This document shows, one piece after another, positions 8,391 to 17,430 of a stretch of DNA of 64,000 nt. Below the pieces are notes generated by a model, which saw only the letters and a program-made list of their open reading frames with translations, made no database searches and was not told where the DNA came from. The stretch lies in NCBI GenBank assembly GCA_963744305.1, contig CAVUTF010000036.1, positions 103,658 to 167,657 on the forward strand, written 5' to 3'. The number at the start of each line of letters is the position of its first letter. The stretch's first letter is position 1. The translations under genes and the position numbers were made by a program. This DNA is from FEN-1219 sp963744305. Lineage in GTDB: Bacteria > Pseudomonadota > Gammaproteobacteria > Steroidobacterales > Rariloculaceae.

Positions 8391-8630
8391 GCGGAACCCG
8401 CCGGTAGCTCGTTCGCCCCACTGTCTTCCCCACCCAACGGCGGGCTATCGGCGGGTTGTTTTGCCACGCGGGGCGCGGTCTGCTATCGTGCCGTCCGCCT
8501 GGCGCACCATCGGTCTGCGCCCGTAAAGCCTGCCAATATCGGCGGGCCTTCACCCAAAGATCCGATCTACCCTGGACCGTTTCCCCGGACACAACAGTCC
8601 GGACGGGGGGATCGCGGAGCAGATTCCACC

Positions 8631-9920
8631 ATGTCATTCGATTCGCTCGGCCTCTCGGCCGCGTTGCTGCGCGGCGTGGCCGAACAGGGCTACACGCAGC
8701 CAACACCTATCCAGACGCAAGTGATTCCGGTCGTGCTGCAGGCGCGCGACGTCATGGCCGGCGCCCAAACCGGCACCGGCAAGACGGCAGGCTTCACGTT
8801 GCCATTGCTGCAGCGCCTCAGCGAGGCGCCGGCGCCGCCCGCGCGGCCGGCACGTGCGCGCATTGATTCTCACGCCCACTCGCGAGCTCGCGGCGCAAGT
8901 TGGCGCAAGCGTGCGGGGCTACGGCAAGTACGTAGCTTGCGCTCCGCCGTCGTTTTCGGCGGCGTCGGGATTCACCCGCAAATAGCGGAGCTCAAGCGCG
9001 GCGTCGATATTCTGATCGCCACACCCGGCCGGCTGCTCGATCACGCGGCCCAGGGCAACGTCGATCTCGGCCGCGTCGAGATTCTCGTGCTCGACGAAGC
9101 CGACCGAATGCTCGACATGGGCTTCTTACCCGACATCCGGCGCGTGCTCGCGCTGCTGCCGGCGAAGCGCCAGAACTTGCTGTTTTCGGCAACCTTTCCG
9201 GACGACATACGCAAGCTCGCCGACAAGCTCCTGACCGCACCTTTGCGCATCGAGGTCGCCCGCCGCAATGCGACGGCCGATCGCATCGAGCAGGTCGTGC
9301 ATTTCGCGGAGAAGACCCAGAAACGCGATCTTCTGTCGTGGTTGATTCGTGCGGCGATTGGCGTCAGGTGCTCGTATTCACGCGCACCAAGCACGGCGCG
9401 AATCGCCTCGCGAAGCAACTCGAGCAGGATGGCTGGTCGACGGCGGCGATCCATGGCAACAAGGGCCAAGGCGCGCGCACGAAGGCGCTCGCCGACTTCA
9501 AGCAGGGAAAGGCGCGCGTGCTCGTCGCGACCGATATCGCGTCGCGCGGCCTCGACATCGATCAGCTGCCGCACGTCGTGAACTACGAGCTGCCCGACGT
9601 GCCCGAGTACTACGTGCACAGGATCGGCCGCACCGGGCGCGCTGGACGCGAAGGCGTCGCGGTGTCGCTCGTGAGCTCGGACGAGCGACCGTTGCTCACG
9701 GTCATCGAGCGCCTGCTCGGCTACCGGATCACGCAGCAGGCCGTGACCGGCTATCACCCTCGGCCCGCGCAGCAGTCGTCAGGCGATGGCCGCGAGCCGC
9801 AACGGCGGGACCAACGTCACGAAGACGGAGCGTCGCCATGGCAGCGGCCGCGACACGCACGCGCGCGGCCGTCGCAGCGGCAGCGGACGGCGCCGTTCGC
9901 CCGCGGCGAGAGCTCGCTGA
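8631..9920 (+). CDS. rhlE: DEAD-box ATP-dependent RNA helicase, RhlE type (frameshifted)
   Basis: RNA helicase of about 430 residues. Q motif (GYTQPTPIQ), Walker A (AQTGTGKT), DEAD box (LDEADRMLDMGFLPD), SAT motif, then the second RecA domain (VLVFTRTKHGANRLAKQLEQ, IHGNKGQGART) and motif VI HRIGRTGRAGREG. The frame changes near 8855, returns near 8930, changes near 9350 and returns near 9780, after which a basic RhlE-like tail ends in GRRSGSGRRRSPAARAR and TGA 9918-9920. All four shifts are single-base and cancel, which points to sequence errors. It probably acts in ribosome assembly or RNA turnover. The RhlE assignment rests on the motifs and short basic tail. Confidence 0.87.
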
Positions 9921-10093
9921 GGATTCGCCAATCGGCCGAGCCGGAGGACTCTCTGGCCGGCTTTCTCATTTTCGCGATTATGTCGGATCGACGGCCATAG
10001 CTTCCGCCGCCGGAACGGGACAGGCCCCCGCCTGTCACGTATATTAATAATGTCGCTCAGCGGAGCGCGCCGTCGTAAGGAAGGAGCTCGAAC

Positions 10094-10963
10094 ATGCCGC
10101 TCGTCAATCTGAAACCCGTATTGCGTGAAGCCAAGGCCAAGGGCTACGCGGTCGCGGCGTTCAACCCCGTGGACTACGCCTCGATGAAGGCGATGGTCAA
10201 GGCCGCCGAGGAGGTCAACGCTCCAGTCATCATTCAGAGCTCCGCGAAGACCATCAAGTACTACGGGCATAAAGCGTTGATCGGCTGGATGAGGGAGATC
10301 GCCGACGACTCGCCCGTGCCGGTGGTCCTGCACCTCGACCACGGCAAGGATCTCGACATGATCAAGAAGTGCGTCGAGATGGGCTGGACGTCCGTCATGA
10401 TCGATTGGTCCGATAAACCGTTCGAGACCAATCTCGAGGCGTCACGCAAGGTAGTGGAGCTTGCTTCGGCCGCGAACGTCGGCGTCGAGGCGGAGATCGG
10501 TGAGATTCACGGCGTCGAGGATGACATGGTCGTCGAGGCGAACCATCTCACCGATCCGAACGAGGCCGAGAAATTCTGCCGCGAGCTGGATCTCGCCGCT
10601 TTTGCCGCTGCGATCGGCACCGCGCACGGCTACTACAAGGGCGAGCCGAACGTCGCGTTCGATCTGATAGGCGAGATCAACCGCCGCACGAACACGCCGA
10701 TGGCGCTGCACGGCGGCACCGGCCTGTCGGACGAGATCATCCAGCGGTGCATCAAGCTCGGCTGCGCGAAGATCAACATCTCGACCAACTTGAAGCACGT
10801 GTTCATCGACAGCTTCATCGACTATCACAAGGCGCACAACAAGTACGAGCCGCTGCACGTGCTCACGGCGCAATACGAAGCGCTGAAGCAGCTATTCAAG
10901 GAAAAGATCACGCAGTTCGGTGGCGCGAATCGCGGCAGCGAGCTGCTGTCGAAGGTGGCCTGA
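10094..10963 (+). CDS. class II fructose-bisphosphate aldolase family protein
   Basis: Zinc-dependent ketose-bisphosphate aldolase of 289 residues, complete. Zinc ligands and catalytic residues are seen in LHLDHGKD (Asp82, His83), EAEIGEIHG, GTAHGYYKG (His178) and ALHGGTGL (His206). The C-terminal NISTNLKHVF matches the phosphate-binding region of the family. The substrate could be fructose- or tagatose-1,6-bisphosphate or another ketose bisphosphate. RBS AAGGAAGGAG sits just before ATG 10094. It heads a plus-strand run with a HAD phosphatase, DhaL, DhaK and a second HAD phosphatase, so it probably belongs to a triose/ketose pathway rather than housekeeping glycolysis (inference). Confidence 0.85.
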   Translation: MPLVNLKPVLREAKAKGYAVAAFNPVDYASMKAMVKAAEEVNAPVIIQSSAKTIKYYGHKALIGWMREIADDSPVPVVLHLDHGKDLDMIKKCVEMGWTSVMIDWSDKPFETNLEASRKVVELASAANVGVEAEIGEIHGVEDDMVVEANHLTDPNEAEKFCRELDLAAFAAAIGTAHGYYKGEPNVAFDLIGEINRRTNTPMALHGGTGLSDEIIQRCIKLGCAKINISTNLKHVFIDSFIDYHKAHNKYEPLHVLTAQYEALKQLFKEKITQFGGANRGSELLSKVA

Positions 10964-10976
10964 CGCGCCGGTCGTC

Positions 10977-11690
10977 ATGAAAGCCCTGATCTTCGATTGC
11001 GACGGTGTGCTCGTCGACACCGAACGCGACGGCCATCGCGTCGCGTTCAACCGAGCGTTCGCAGAGGCAGGCATAGCCGCTGACTGGGGGGTCGACCTCT
11101 ACGGAGAGCTCTTGAGAATCGCCGGCGGCAAAGAGCGCATGACCCACTATTTCAACGAAGCGGGTTGGCCGCCCGGTCAAACGGCCGAGACGCTGATCGC
11201 GGATCTGCACAAGAAAAAGACCGCGCTCTTCACTGAGCTCGTGAAGAGCGGCAGCCTGCCGCTGCGCCCGGGCGTGACCCGGCTCGTCGACGAAGCGCGG
11301 GCGGCGGGCATCAGGCTCGGCGTCTGCACGACGTCGGACCCGAAGTCCGTCGACGGCGTGCTCGATCTCATGGGCGCGAAACGCAAAAGCGGCTTCGAGA
11401 TCGTGCTCGCCGGCGATGTCGTCAAGAAGAAGAAGCCGGATCCCGAGATCTACGACCTCGCGAAGCGCAAGCTAGGTCTCGACGCCCGCGACTGCGTCGT
11501 GATCGAGGACAGCCGCAACGGGTTGCTGGCCGCCGTCGGCGCCGGTATGCCGTGCTTGATCACGACGAGCACGTACACGAAAGATGAAGACTTTAGCGAG
11601 GCCTCGCAGGTCGTGCCCGAGCTCGGTGATGCGCCGAACGTGCGCGTGACGTTACGCGACTTGCAGGCGGCGGCACAGCGCGCGGCGTGA
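10977..11690 (+). CDS. HAD-superfamily phosphatase/mutase, CbbY type
   Basis: Complete 237-residue HAD enzyme. Motif I is FDCDGVLVDTE, motif II is GVCTTSDPKS, motif III is KKKKPDPEIYDLA and motif IV is VIEDSRNGLLAA. The alpha-helical cap after motif I fits the CbbY/PGM subgroup, which dephosphorylates or isomerises sugar phosphates. ATG 10977 lies 13 bases after the aldolase stop, so the genes are cotranscribed. The likely role is removal of phosphate from an aldolase-related sugar phosphate; the exact substrate is unknown. Confidence 0.82.
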   Translation: MKALIFDCDGVLVDTERDGHRVAFNRAFAEAGIAADWGVDLYGELLRIAGGKERMTHYFNEAGWPPGQTAETLIADLHKKKTALFTELVKSGSLPLRPGVTRLVDEARAAGIRLGVCTTSDPKSVDGVLDLMGAKRKSGFEIVLAGDVVKKKKPDPEIYDLAKRKLGLDARDCVVIEDSRNGLLAAVGAGMPCLITTSTYTKDEDFSEASQVVPELGDAPNVRVTLRDLQAAAQRAA

Positions 11691-11721
11691 GGTTCGTCCG
11701 CCGCACTTCCGGAGAACGACG

Positions 11722-12387
11722 ATGAAGGAAATCACCCTGGCGGACGTCGAAGCGGCGGTCAAGAGCATCGCCGCTACCGCTCTCAAGAATGAGCAATACT
11801 TCTCGCACCTCGATTCGTACGCCGGCGACGCCGACTTCGGAGTCTCGCTCGCGTCGGGCTTCCGCGTCGTCGAAACGGAATGGACCGAGCTCGATCGAAG
11901 CTCGATCGGCAATTTTCTCCTCAAGATCAGCATGATCATCACGCGCAACGTCGGCGGCTGCTCGGGCCCGATATGGGGGACGGGGTTCATGCGCGCGGGC
12001 GCACTCTGCAAGGAACGCACGTCAATCACGCTCGATGATCTCGACAGGATGCTCTCAGCGAGCATCGAGGGGATCCAGAAACGCGGCGGCGCACAGCTCG
12101 GCGACAAGACCCTGCTCGACGCGCTGATTCCGATTCGCGACATCGTGCGTGAGAGTGCGGGTAACCCCGAGGCGGATGCGCGCGAGGTGCTGAAAGTGGC
12201 GACGCAAGTCGCGACCGACTCGATCGAGCGCACCAAGGATTGGGTCGCAAAACGCGGCCGGCAGCAATTCACTGGCGATCGGAGCCGTGGCACGCCCGAT
12301 CCCGGTATCGTCGCGATCGCGACGATGATGAACGATCTCTGCGCGCAATTCGGCGTGAAAGGGACGCCGCCGAAGACCTACAACTAA
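11722..12387 (+). CDS. dhaL: dihydroxyacetone-kinase L-subunit-like protein (DhaL)
   Basis: Nucleotide-binding DhaL subunit of 221 residues. The Mg-ADP loop reads LDSYAGDADFGVSLASGF (E. coli has GDADHG), followed by NVGGCSGPIWGTGF and GAQLGDKTLLDALIP, all at family positions. The C-terminus SRGTPDPGIVAIATMM is also conserved. It is separate from DhaK, as in PTS-dependent kinases, but no DhaM gene is near. It follows the HAD gene by 31 bases with RBS GGAGAACG, and a palindromic repeat lies between it and dhaK. It could phosphorylate dihydroxyacetone or a C4 ketose such as erythrulose. Confidence 0.85.
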   Translation: MKEITLADVEAAVKSIAATALKNEQYFSHLDSYAGDADFGVSLASGFRVVETEWTELDRSSIGNFLLKISMIITRNVGGCSGPIWGTGFMRAGALCKERTSITLDDLDRMLSASIEGIQKRGGAQLGDKTLLDALIPIRDIVRESAGNPEADAREVLKVATQVATDSIERTKDWVAKRGRQQFTGDRSRGTPDPGIVAIATMMNDLCAQFGVKGTPPKTYN

Positions 12388-12390
12388 AAC

Positions 12391-12461
12391 GGGGTCAGGC
12401 ACCGATTTCGCTCACGGTTGCTGAAGCATCGAGCACGTGGCCGAAATCGGAGCCTGACCCC
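12391..12461. repeat. palindromic repeat, GGGGTCAGGCACC family (copy 1)
   Basis: Two 20-base arms (12391-12410 and 12442-12461) are inverted repeats with one mismatch; the left begins GGGGTCAGGCACCGATTTCG. A 31-base loop separates them. It starts four bases after dhaL stops, inside the dhaL-dhaK gap. It resembles REP-type intergenic palindromes and could form an RNA hairpin affecting the mRNA. Confidence 0.85.
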
Positions 12462-12492
12462 AGGCCACCAACCATCAACGGGGGACTTACGT

Positions 12493-13488
12493 ATGAAAAA
12501 ATTCGTCAACGATCCGGCCAAATTCGTTCCGGAGATGCTCGAAGGCGTCTATCTCGCGAACTCCGACAAGCTCAAGTACGAGCCCAAGTACAACATCATC
12601 TATCGAGCCGATCGCCCTGATAAGAATAAGGTTTCGATCGTGCAAGGGTCGGGCTCGGGACACGAGCCGGCGCACATCATGGCCGTGGGGCCCGGCATGC
12701 TCGACGCGGCCTCCCCGGGCAATGTGTTCGCGGCTCCGCCGATGGAGTACTGCTACGAATGCATCAAGCTCATGAACTCGCCGAAGGGCGTGCTCGTCTT
12801 GATCAACAACTACCAAGGCGACCGGATGAACTGGGACATGGCCATCGAGATGGCGGAGGCCGAAGGCATCGACGTGAAATCCTTCATCATCGATGACGAC
12901 GTCGCCGTCAAGGACAGCTCCTACACGATCGGGCGCCGCGGCGTTGCCGGCAACTTCTTCGTGATCAAGGCGCTCGGCGCGGCTGCGGAGCGCGGCGCGA
13001 GCATGGACGAGCTGCTCGCGCTCGCGAAAAAAGTGAACTCCTCGGTGCGAACCATGGGCGTCGCTCTGACCTCGTGCACGCCGCCGGCCAAGGGCAAGCC
13101 GATCTTCGAGCTCGGCGACGACGAGATGGAGGTCGGCGTTGGAATTCACGGCGAGCCGGGCCGACGCCGCGATAAGCTCAAGAGCGCGGACAAGATCGTG
13201 GATGAGATTTTCGACGCCGTCGCGACCGACTTGCCGTTCAAGTCGGGGGATCGCGTGGCGCTCATGATCAACGGTTTGGGCGGAACGCCGCCAAGCGAGC
13301 TCTACGTGCTCTACCGCAGAGCGGCGCAGCGCGCGAAGGACGCAGGGCTCAAGATCGCGCGCAACTACGTCGGCAACTACTGCACGTCGCTCGAGATGGC
13401 CGGCGCATCGTTGACCTTGCTCAAGCTCGACAAGGAGCTCGAGGATTTGTTGGCCGCGCCGGCTGAGATCGCCGTCCGCGTGTTTTGA
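12493..13488 (+). CDS. dhaK: dihydroxyacetone-kinase K-subunit-like protein (DhaK)
   Basis: Substrate-binding DhaK subunit, 331 residues, complete. QGSGSGHEPAHIMAVG forms the substrate pocket and GIHGEPG carries His219, equivalent to the histidine that binds the ketone covalently in E. coli DhaK. INNYQGDRMNWDMA and IDDDVAVKDSSYTIGRRG are further family blocks. ATG 12493 follows GGGGGAC. Working with DhaL it would phosphorylate dihydroxyacetone or a related short ketose. Its TGA overlaps the start of the next HAD gene, so the two are translationally coupled. Confidence 0.88.
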   Translation: MKKFVNDPAKFVPEMLEGVYLANSDKLKYEPKYNIIYRADRPDKNKVSIVQGSGSGHEPAHIMAVGPGMLDAASPGNVFAAPPMEYCYECIKLMNSPKGVLVLINNYQGDRMNWDMAIEMAEAEGIDVKSFIIDDDVAVKDSSYTIGRRGVAGNFFVIKALGAAAERGASMDELLALAKKVNSSVRTMGVALTSCTPPAKGKPIFELGDDEMEVGVGIHGEPGRRRDKLKSADKIVDEIFDAVATDLPFKSGDRVALMINGLGGTPPSELYVLYRRAAQRAKDAGLKIARNYVGNYCTSLEMAGASLTLLKLDKELEDLLAAPAEIAVRVF

Positions 13489-14192
13489 CGCAAACCGGGA
13501 TCAAGCTGCTCGCCGTCGATCTCGACGGCACGCTCGTCGATTCCGCTCCCGACATCGCGCACTGCCTCGGCAGCGCGCTCGCGGCGGTCGGCGTTGCGCC
13601 GCCCGGTGAACGCCGAACGCGGCTGTGGATCGGCGACGGCCTCGAGACGTTGATTGCTCGCGCGCTGGGGTCAGGCACGGTGCCTGACCCCGCTTTGGCG
13701 CGCGAGCGGCAGCGGATAGTGCTAGCAGCGTTCCTCGACTGCTATCGGCACAATCTGTTCGAGCGCAGCCGGCTTTATCCGGATGCGGCGGAGACGCTAG
13801 ACACGCTACGGCGACGAGGACTCACGCTCTGCTGCATCACGAACAAGCGGCTCGAGTTCTCGGAAGGCGTTCTGCGTCAGGCGGGCATCCGCGACCGCTT
13901 CGATCTCGTGCTCGGTGGCGACAGCCTACCGGAGAAAAAACCGAGCCCGTTGCCACTCACATCCGCGGCGGCCACGTTCGGCGTGTCCCCGGCCGCGGCG
14001 GCGCTCGTCGGCGACTCGCACCAAGACCTCAAGGCCGCGCGCGCCGCCGGCTACTCGTTCATCTGGGCAACCTACGGCTACGGCAAGGTGGATGAGACAG
14101 AAGCGGGCTCGGCCGCTCGCATCGCGCAGTTCGCCGATCTCTGCACCCTCGCTGCATTGCCGGGAGGCACGCGGGCGCCACCCGAGGGCTAG
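13485..14192 (+). CDS. gph: HAD phosphatase, phosphoglycolate-phosphatase-like
   Basis: HAD hydrolase of 235 residues. Motifs: AVDLDGTLVDSAPDIAHCL, CCITNKRLEFSEGVLRQAG, GGDSLPEKKPSPLPL and LVGDSHQDLKAARAAG. Gph removes phosphate from 2-phosphoglycolate; in this cluster another sugar phosphate is equally possible. The TTG start at 13485 overlaps the DhaK stop. A 25-bp palindrome of the GGGGTCAGGCAC family lies in frame inside the cap-domain region and encodes LGSGTVPDPA, an insertion not expected in the family, without breaking the frame. Confidence 0.82.
   Translation: MTQTGIKLLAVDLDGTLVDSAPDIAHCLGSALAAVGVAPPGERRTRLWIGDGLETLIARALGSGTVPDPALARERQRIVLAAFLDCYRHNLFERSRLYPDAAETLDTLRRRGLTLCCITNKRLEFSEGVLRQAGIRDRFDLVLGGDSLPEKKPSPLPLTSAAATFGVSPAAAALVGDSHQDLKAARAAGYSFIWATYGYGKVDETEAGSAARIAQFADLCTLAALPGGTRAPPEG
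13667..13691. repeat. palindromic repeat, GGGGTCAGGCAC family (copy 2, intragenic)
   Basis: GGGGTCAGGCAC (13667-13678), one central G, then its exact complement GTGCCTGACCCC (13680-13691). It lies inside the gph-like gene and keeps its frame. The same 25 bases recur at 31116-31140. Confidence 0.88.
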
Positions 14193-14319
14193 CCCCGCGA
14201 CGTCGCATCGTTGCCGTGTAGTAGAATTCGGCAGCTGTAACGCTCGCGAGGGGCATGCCCCCAACGCGGCGCGCGCAAGGCCCGTGATGAGGCCGGTTCG
14301 CCGTGGCAGGAGAAAGAAC

Positions 14320-14721
14320 ATGTTGAATTGGAGAGTCTTCGTTCCGGCCGTCGTGGCGGCGGCGATCACCGCTGCCGCCGCACACGCTCACCACTCCTTC
14401 ACGGCCACGTATTTCGAGGACCGCACCGTCGAAATCGAGGGCAAGCTGCTGCAGTTCATGTTCCGGAATCCGCATTCATTCGTGCACGTGGAGGCTCCCG
14501 ACGACAAGGGGCAGTTGCAGCGCTGGGCCGTCGAGTGGGGCGGCGCCGGGCAGCTCTCGAATCAGGGCGTCACGAGCCAAACGCTGAAGGTCGGCGACGT
14601 CGTCACCATCACGGGCAACCCCGGTCGCGATCCCAGCGACTTCCGCGTGCGGATGCTCTATCTGCGCCGCAACTCGGACGGCTTCGACTGGGGCCGCCGG
14701 CCCGGCGAGACTTTCAACTGA
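14320..14721 (+). CDS. DUF6152 family exported protein
   Basis: 133-residue periplasmic protein. A signal peptide (MLNWRVFVPAVVAAAITAAA) is followed at once by the DUF6152 signature AHHSFTATYF. The core HVEAPDDKGQLQRWAVEWGG and VGDVVTITGNPGRDP fits a small beta-barrel. The family function is not established. RBS CAGGAGAAAG precedes ATG 14320. It heads a tight cluster of four exported proteins to 17430, and three other DUF6152-type or partner genes occur in this window (29351, 54119 and their neighbours). Confidence 0.8.
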   Translation: MLNWRVFVPAVVAAAITAAAAHAHHSFTATYFEDRTVEIEGKLLQFMFRNPHSFVHVEAPDDKGQLQRWAVEWGGAGQLSNQGVTSQTLKVGDVVTITGNPGRDPSDFRVRMLYLRRNSDGFDWGRRPGETFN

Positions 14722-14735
14722 TCACGCTTCCTTCG

Positions 14736-15599
14736 ATGTTGCGCGACTCGGGCGTTCGCGCCCTCGCCTCTGCCGTATTCCTGCTCGCGAGCGGCTCCGC
14801 GCTCGCGCAGCTCAGCCTCGTCGGCGAATGGGCGGGGCGCTATCACGAGGACCAGCTCGACCGCGTCCCCGGCGACGTGCAAGGCGACTTCACCGGAGTG
14901 CCGCTGAATGATTCCGCGCGGCGCTACGCTGAGGCGTTCGACGTCACCCGCGTCAACGTGCTCGAGCACCAATGCCAACCTTACAACGTGGCGCACATCT
15001 ATCGCGGCCCGCTGCAGTTTCGAATTTGGGAGGAGAAGAATCCCGCGAACCAGGAGATCGTCGCGTACAACGTCTACATCGGTACCTACATGCAGTGGCG
15101 CAAGATCTGGATGGACGGCCGGGCGCATCCTCCGGAGTACGCGCCCCACACGTTCATGGGCTTCTCGACGGGCGAGTGGAACGGCGACGTGCTGACCGTG
15201 AGCACGACGCATATAAAGAAGGAGTTCTATCGCCGCAGCGGCATTCCGAGCAGCGACCTTACGACACTCGTCGAGCACTACGTTCGCCACGGCAATCTGT
15301 TGTCGCACGTGATGATCATCACCGATCCCGTGTACCTGACCGAGCCGTACGTCAACAGCGAAGAGTTCGTGCTCATGGAGCGCGGCAATCAGAACTGGCT
15401 GTACAACTGCGAGTACGCGAACGAGGTGCCGATGCCTCGGCACGAGGTGCCGCACTATTTGCCCGGCGAGAATCCGTTCATCGAGGACTGGGCCAAGCAG
15501 TTCGGCCTGCCGTTCGAAGCCGTATTCGGCGGCGCGGAGACGTTGTATCCCGAATACGTGCCCAAGCTCGAAGCGCTCATGAATCGAGCCGCAAGATGA
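14736..15599 (+). CDS. exported protein of the DUF6152-partner family
   Basis: 287 residues with a signal peptide (LASAVFLLASGSALA). The middle has GFSTGEWNGDVLTVSTTH, a G-x-W-x-G-D-x-L-x-V motif shared with the proteins at 24568, 29351 and 54529 in this window. DPVYLTEPYVNSEEFVL has a counterpart in the gene at 16540. I do not know a biochemical function. It is 14 bases after the DUF6152 gene and its stop overlaps the next start (ATGA), so the genes form an operon. The C-terminus MPRHEVPHYLPGENPF is unique in the window. Confidence 0.72.
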   Translation: MLRDSGVRALASAVFLLASGSALAQLSLVGEWAGRYHEDQLDRVPGDVQGDFTGVPLNDSARRYAEAFDVTRVNVLEHQCQPYNVAHIYRGPLQFRIWEEKNPANQEIVAYNVYIGTYMQWRKIWMDGRAHPPEYAPHTFMGFSTGEWNGDVLTVSTTHIKKEFYRRSGIPSSDLTTLVEHYVRHGNLLSHVMIITDPVYLTEPYVNSEEFVLMERGNQNWLYNCEYANEVPMPRHEVPHYLPGENPFIEDWAKQFGLPFEAVFGGAETLYPEYVPKLEALMNRAAR

Positions 15600-16538
15600 T
15601 CCGCCTCGCCCCGCTTCCCCCGAACGGCGCCGGTCTTGTACGCGCGAGTCTCGCCGCGCTCGCGTTCGGAGCGCTGGCGTCCGCAGCGCAGGCGCAGGCG
15701 CCTTCGATCGAGACGATGCACGTCCAAGGCAACGTCTACATGCTCGTCGGCGCGGGGGCGAACATCGCCGTGCAGACCGGCGAGGACGGCGTGCTCGTCG
15801 TCGACAGCGGAGCGGCGGCGGCGCGCGCCGAGGTGCTCGCGGCAATCCGCCGGCTCGCGCCGGACAAGCCCATTCGCTGGCTGATCAATACGCACGCGCA
15901 CGCGGACCACACCGGCGGCAACGAAACCATCTCGCAGGCCGGCATCACCGTCAACGGCAATCCGGCCGCCATCATCGCGCACGAGCGTGTGCTCGCGCGG
16001 ATGTCCGAGGCGGGACGTTCGGTCACGGAACTGCCGCTCACCACGTTCTTCGAATCGGAGCGCGATTTCTTCTTCAATGGCGAGGCGATTTTCCTTCGCC
16101 ACATGCCGAACGCCCACACCGACGGCGACATCATCGTCTACTTTCGCGGCTCGGACGTCGTAGTGTCGGGCGATCTGTTCGTGACCACCGAGTATCCCGT
16201 GATCGATCTCGACCTTCGACGGCGGCATCGACGGGTTCGTCGCAGGCTTGAACGCGATCCTCGACATCACAGTGCCGAAGTACCTGCAGGAGGGCGGCAC
16301 GTACGTGATCCCGGGACACGGCCGGCTCGGCGACGAGGCCGACGTGCTCGAGTATCGCGACACGGCGCTGATCATTCGCGATCGAATCCGCCACATGATC
16401 GAGCAAGGCATGACGCTCCAACAGGTGCTCGCGGCCTCGCCCGCGCTCGATTACGACTCGCGCTACGGCAATGAAGGAACGGCGTGGGACAGTAAGGCTT
16501 TCATCGAGGCCGCGTACCGGAGCTTGCGGAAGGAATGA
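15596..16538 (+). CDS. MBL-fold metallohydrolase, exported (frameshifted)
   Basis: Metallo-beta-lactamase-fold hydrolase with signal peptide (LAALAFGALASAAQAQA), about 314 residues. The metal motif HAHADH is at 100-105, and PNAHTDGDIIVYF and IPGHGRL supply the further metal ligands. The frame changes near 16210, after EYPVIDL, and continues as TFDGGIDGFVAGLNAILD to the stop at 16536-16538. Start ATG 15596 overlaps the upstream stop. Relatives include periplasmic quinoprotein-associated SoxH/PqqB-like hydrolases and class B beta-lactamase-like proteins; the substrate is unknown. It is probably cotranscribed with the flanking exported genes. Confidence 0.82.
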
Positions 16539-16539
16539 C

Positions 16540-17430
16540 ATGCGCACGACGGCGCCTGCAATCGTATTGATCGTCGCCGCCGCTGCCGGCAACGCGTTCG
16601 CGCAACGCGGGCCGGCGCCCGAGTCGGCGCGCGGGAGCGCGCCGGTCGACCTCACCGGCTATTGGGTGTCCGTCGTCAGTGAGGATTGGCGGCATCGCAT
16701 GGCGACGCCGCGCAAGGGCGACTACGAAAGCCTGCCGCTCAACGCCGAAGGGCGGCGGGTCGCAGACTCTTGGGATCTAGAGCGCGACACCGCCGCTGGC
16801 CTGCAGTGCAAAGCCTTCGGCGTCGGCGGCCTGATGCGTCAGCCCGGCCGCATGCACATCACTTGGGAGGACGACGCGACCTTGCGCATCGATTTCGATG
16901 CGGGCTCGCAGACGCGGCTGCTGCGCTTCGACGCGGCGGCGGAACCCGCGGGCGAACAAACCTGGCAGGGCCGCTCGACTGCCGCGTGGCAGCGGCCGCC
17001 GGGCCGCGGCAATGCTCCCGTCCGCGCGCAAATCGGCAACAGCACTGGACCGATCGCGGCCGGCGGCGGCGGCCGCGGGCTGCGCGGCGGACCGCCGCCC
17101 TCGGCGGCGATCAATGAAGGAGGTTCGCTGCGCGTCGCGACCACGGGCTTTCGCGAAGGATACCTGCGCAAGAACGGGGTCCCCTACAGCGAGACGGCAA
17201 CGATCACGGAGTACTTTCATCGCTTGCCGCAGCATCCGAACGGCGATACCTGGCTGCTCGTCGTCACCGTGATCGAGGACCCGCAGTATCTGAACGAGCC
17301 GTTCTACACGAGCACGCACTTCAAGCTCGAGGAGAACGACGACGGCTGGAATCCGACGCCGTGCCGCACGGCGCCGCCGCCGTTGGCCACGGGGAGCGAA
17401 CGGACCCCTTTACCGCTCCCGCCGTTGTGA
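16540..17430 (+). CDS. exported protein of the DUF6152-partner family
   Basis: 296 residues with a signal peptide (APAIVLIVAAAAGNAFA). DLTGYWVSVVSEDWRHRM begins the mature domain. Its C-terminal half (YLRKNGVPYSETATITEYFH and VIEDPQYLNEPFYTSTHFKL) resembles the matching part of the 14736 protein. A Gly/Arg-rich linker lies near residue 175 (AAGGGGRGLRGGPPP). It follows the MBL gene by one base (TGAC-ATG), so it is cotranscribed. It ends tail-to-tail with the spermidine-synthase-like gene, overlapping by 21 bases. Function unknown. Confidence 0.72.
   Translation: MRTTAPAIVLIVAAAAGNAFAQRGPAPESARGSAPVDLTGYWVSVVSEDWRHRMATPRKGDYESLPLNAEGRRVADSWDLERDTAAGLQCKAFGVGGLMRQPGRMHITWEDDATLRIDFDAGSQTRLLRFDAAAEPAGEQTWQGRSTAAWQRPPGRGNAPVRAQIGNSTGPIAAGGGGRGLRGGPPPSAAINEGGSLRVATTGFREGYLRKNGVPYSETATITEYFHRLPQHPNGDTWLLVVTVIEDPQYLNEPFYTSTHFKLEENDDGWNPTPCRTAPPPLATGSERTPLPLPPL

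Noticed and set aside
8631..9920. Programmed ribosomal frameshifting in the helicase
   Set aside because: Four shifts in both directions without slippery sites or pseudoknots; the same pattern affects unrelated genes, so errors explain it better.
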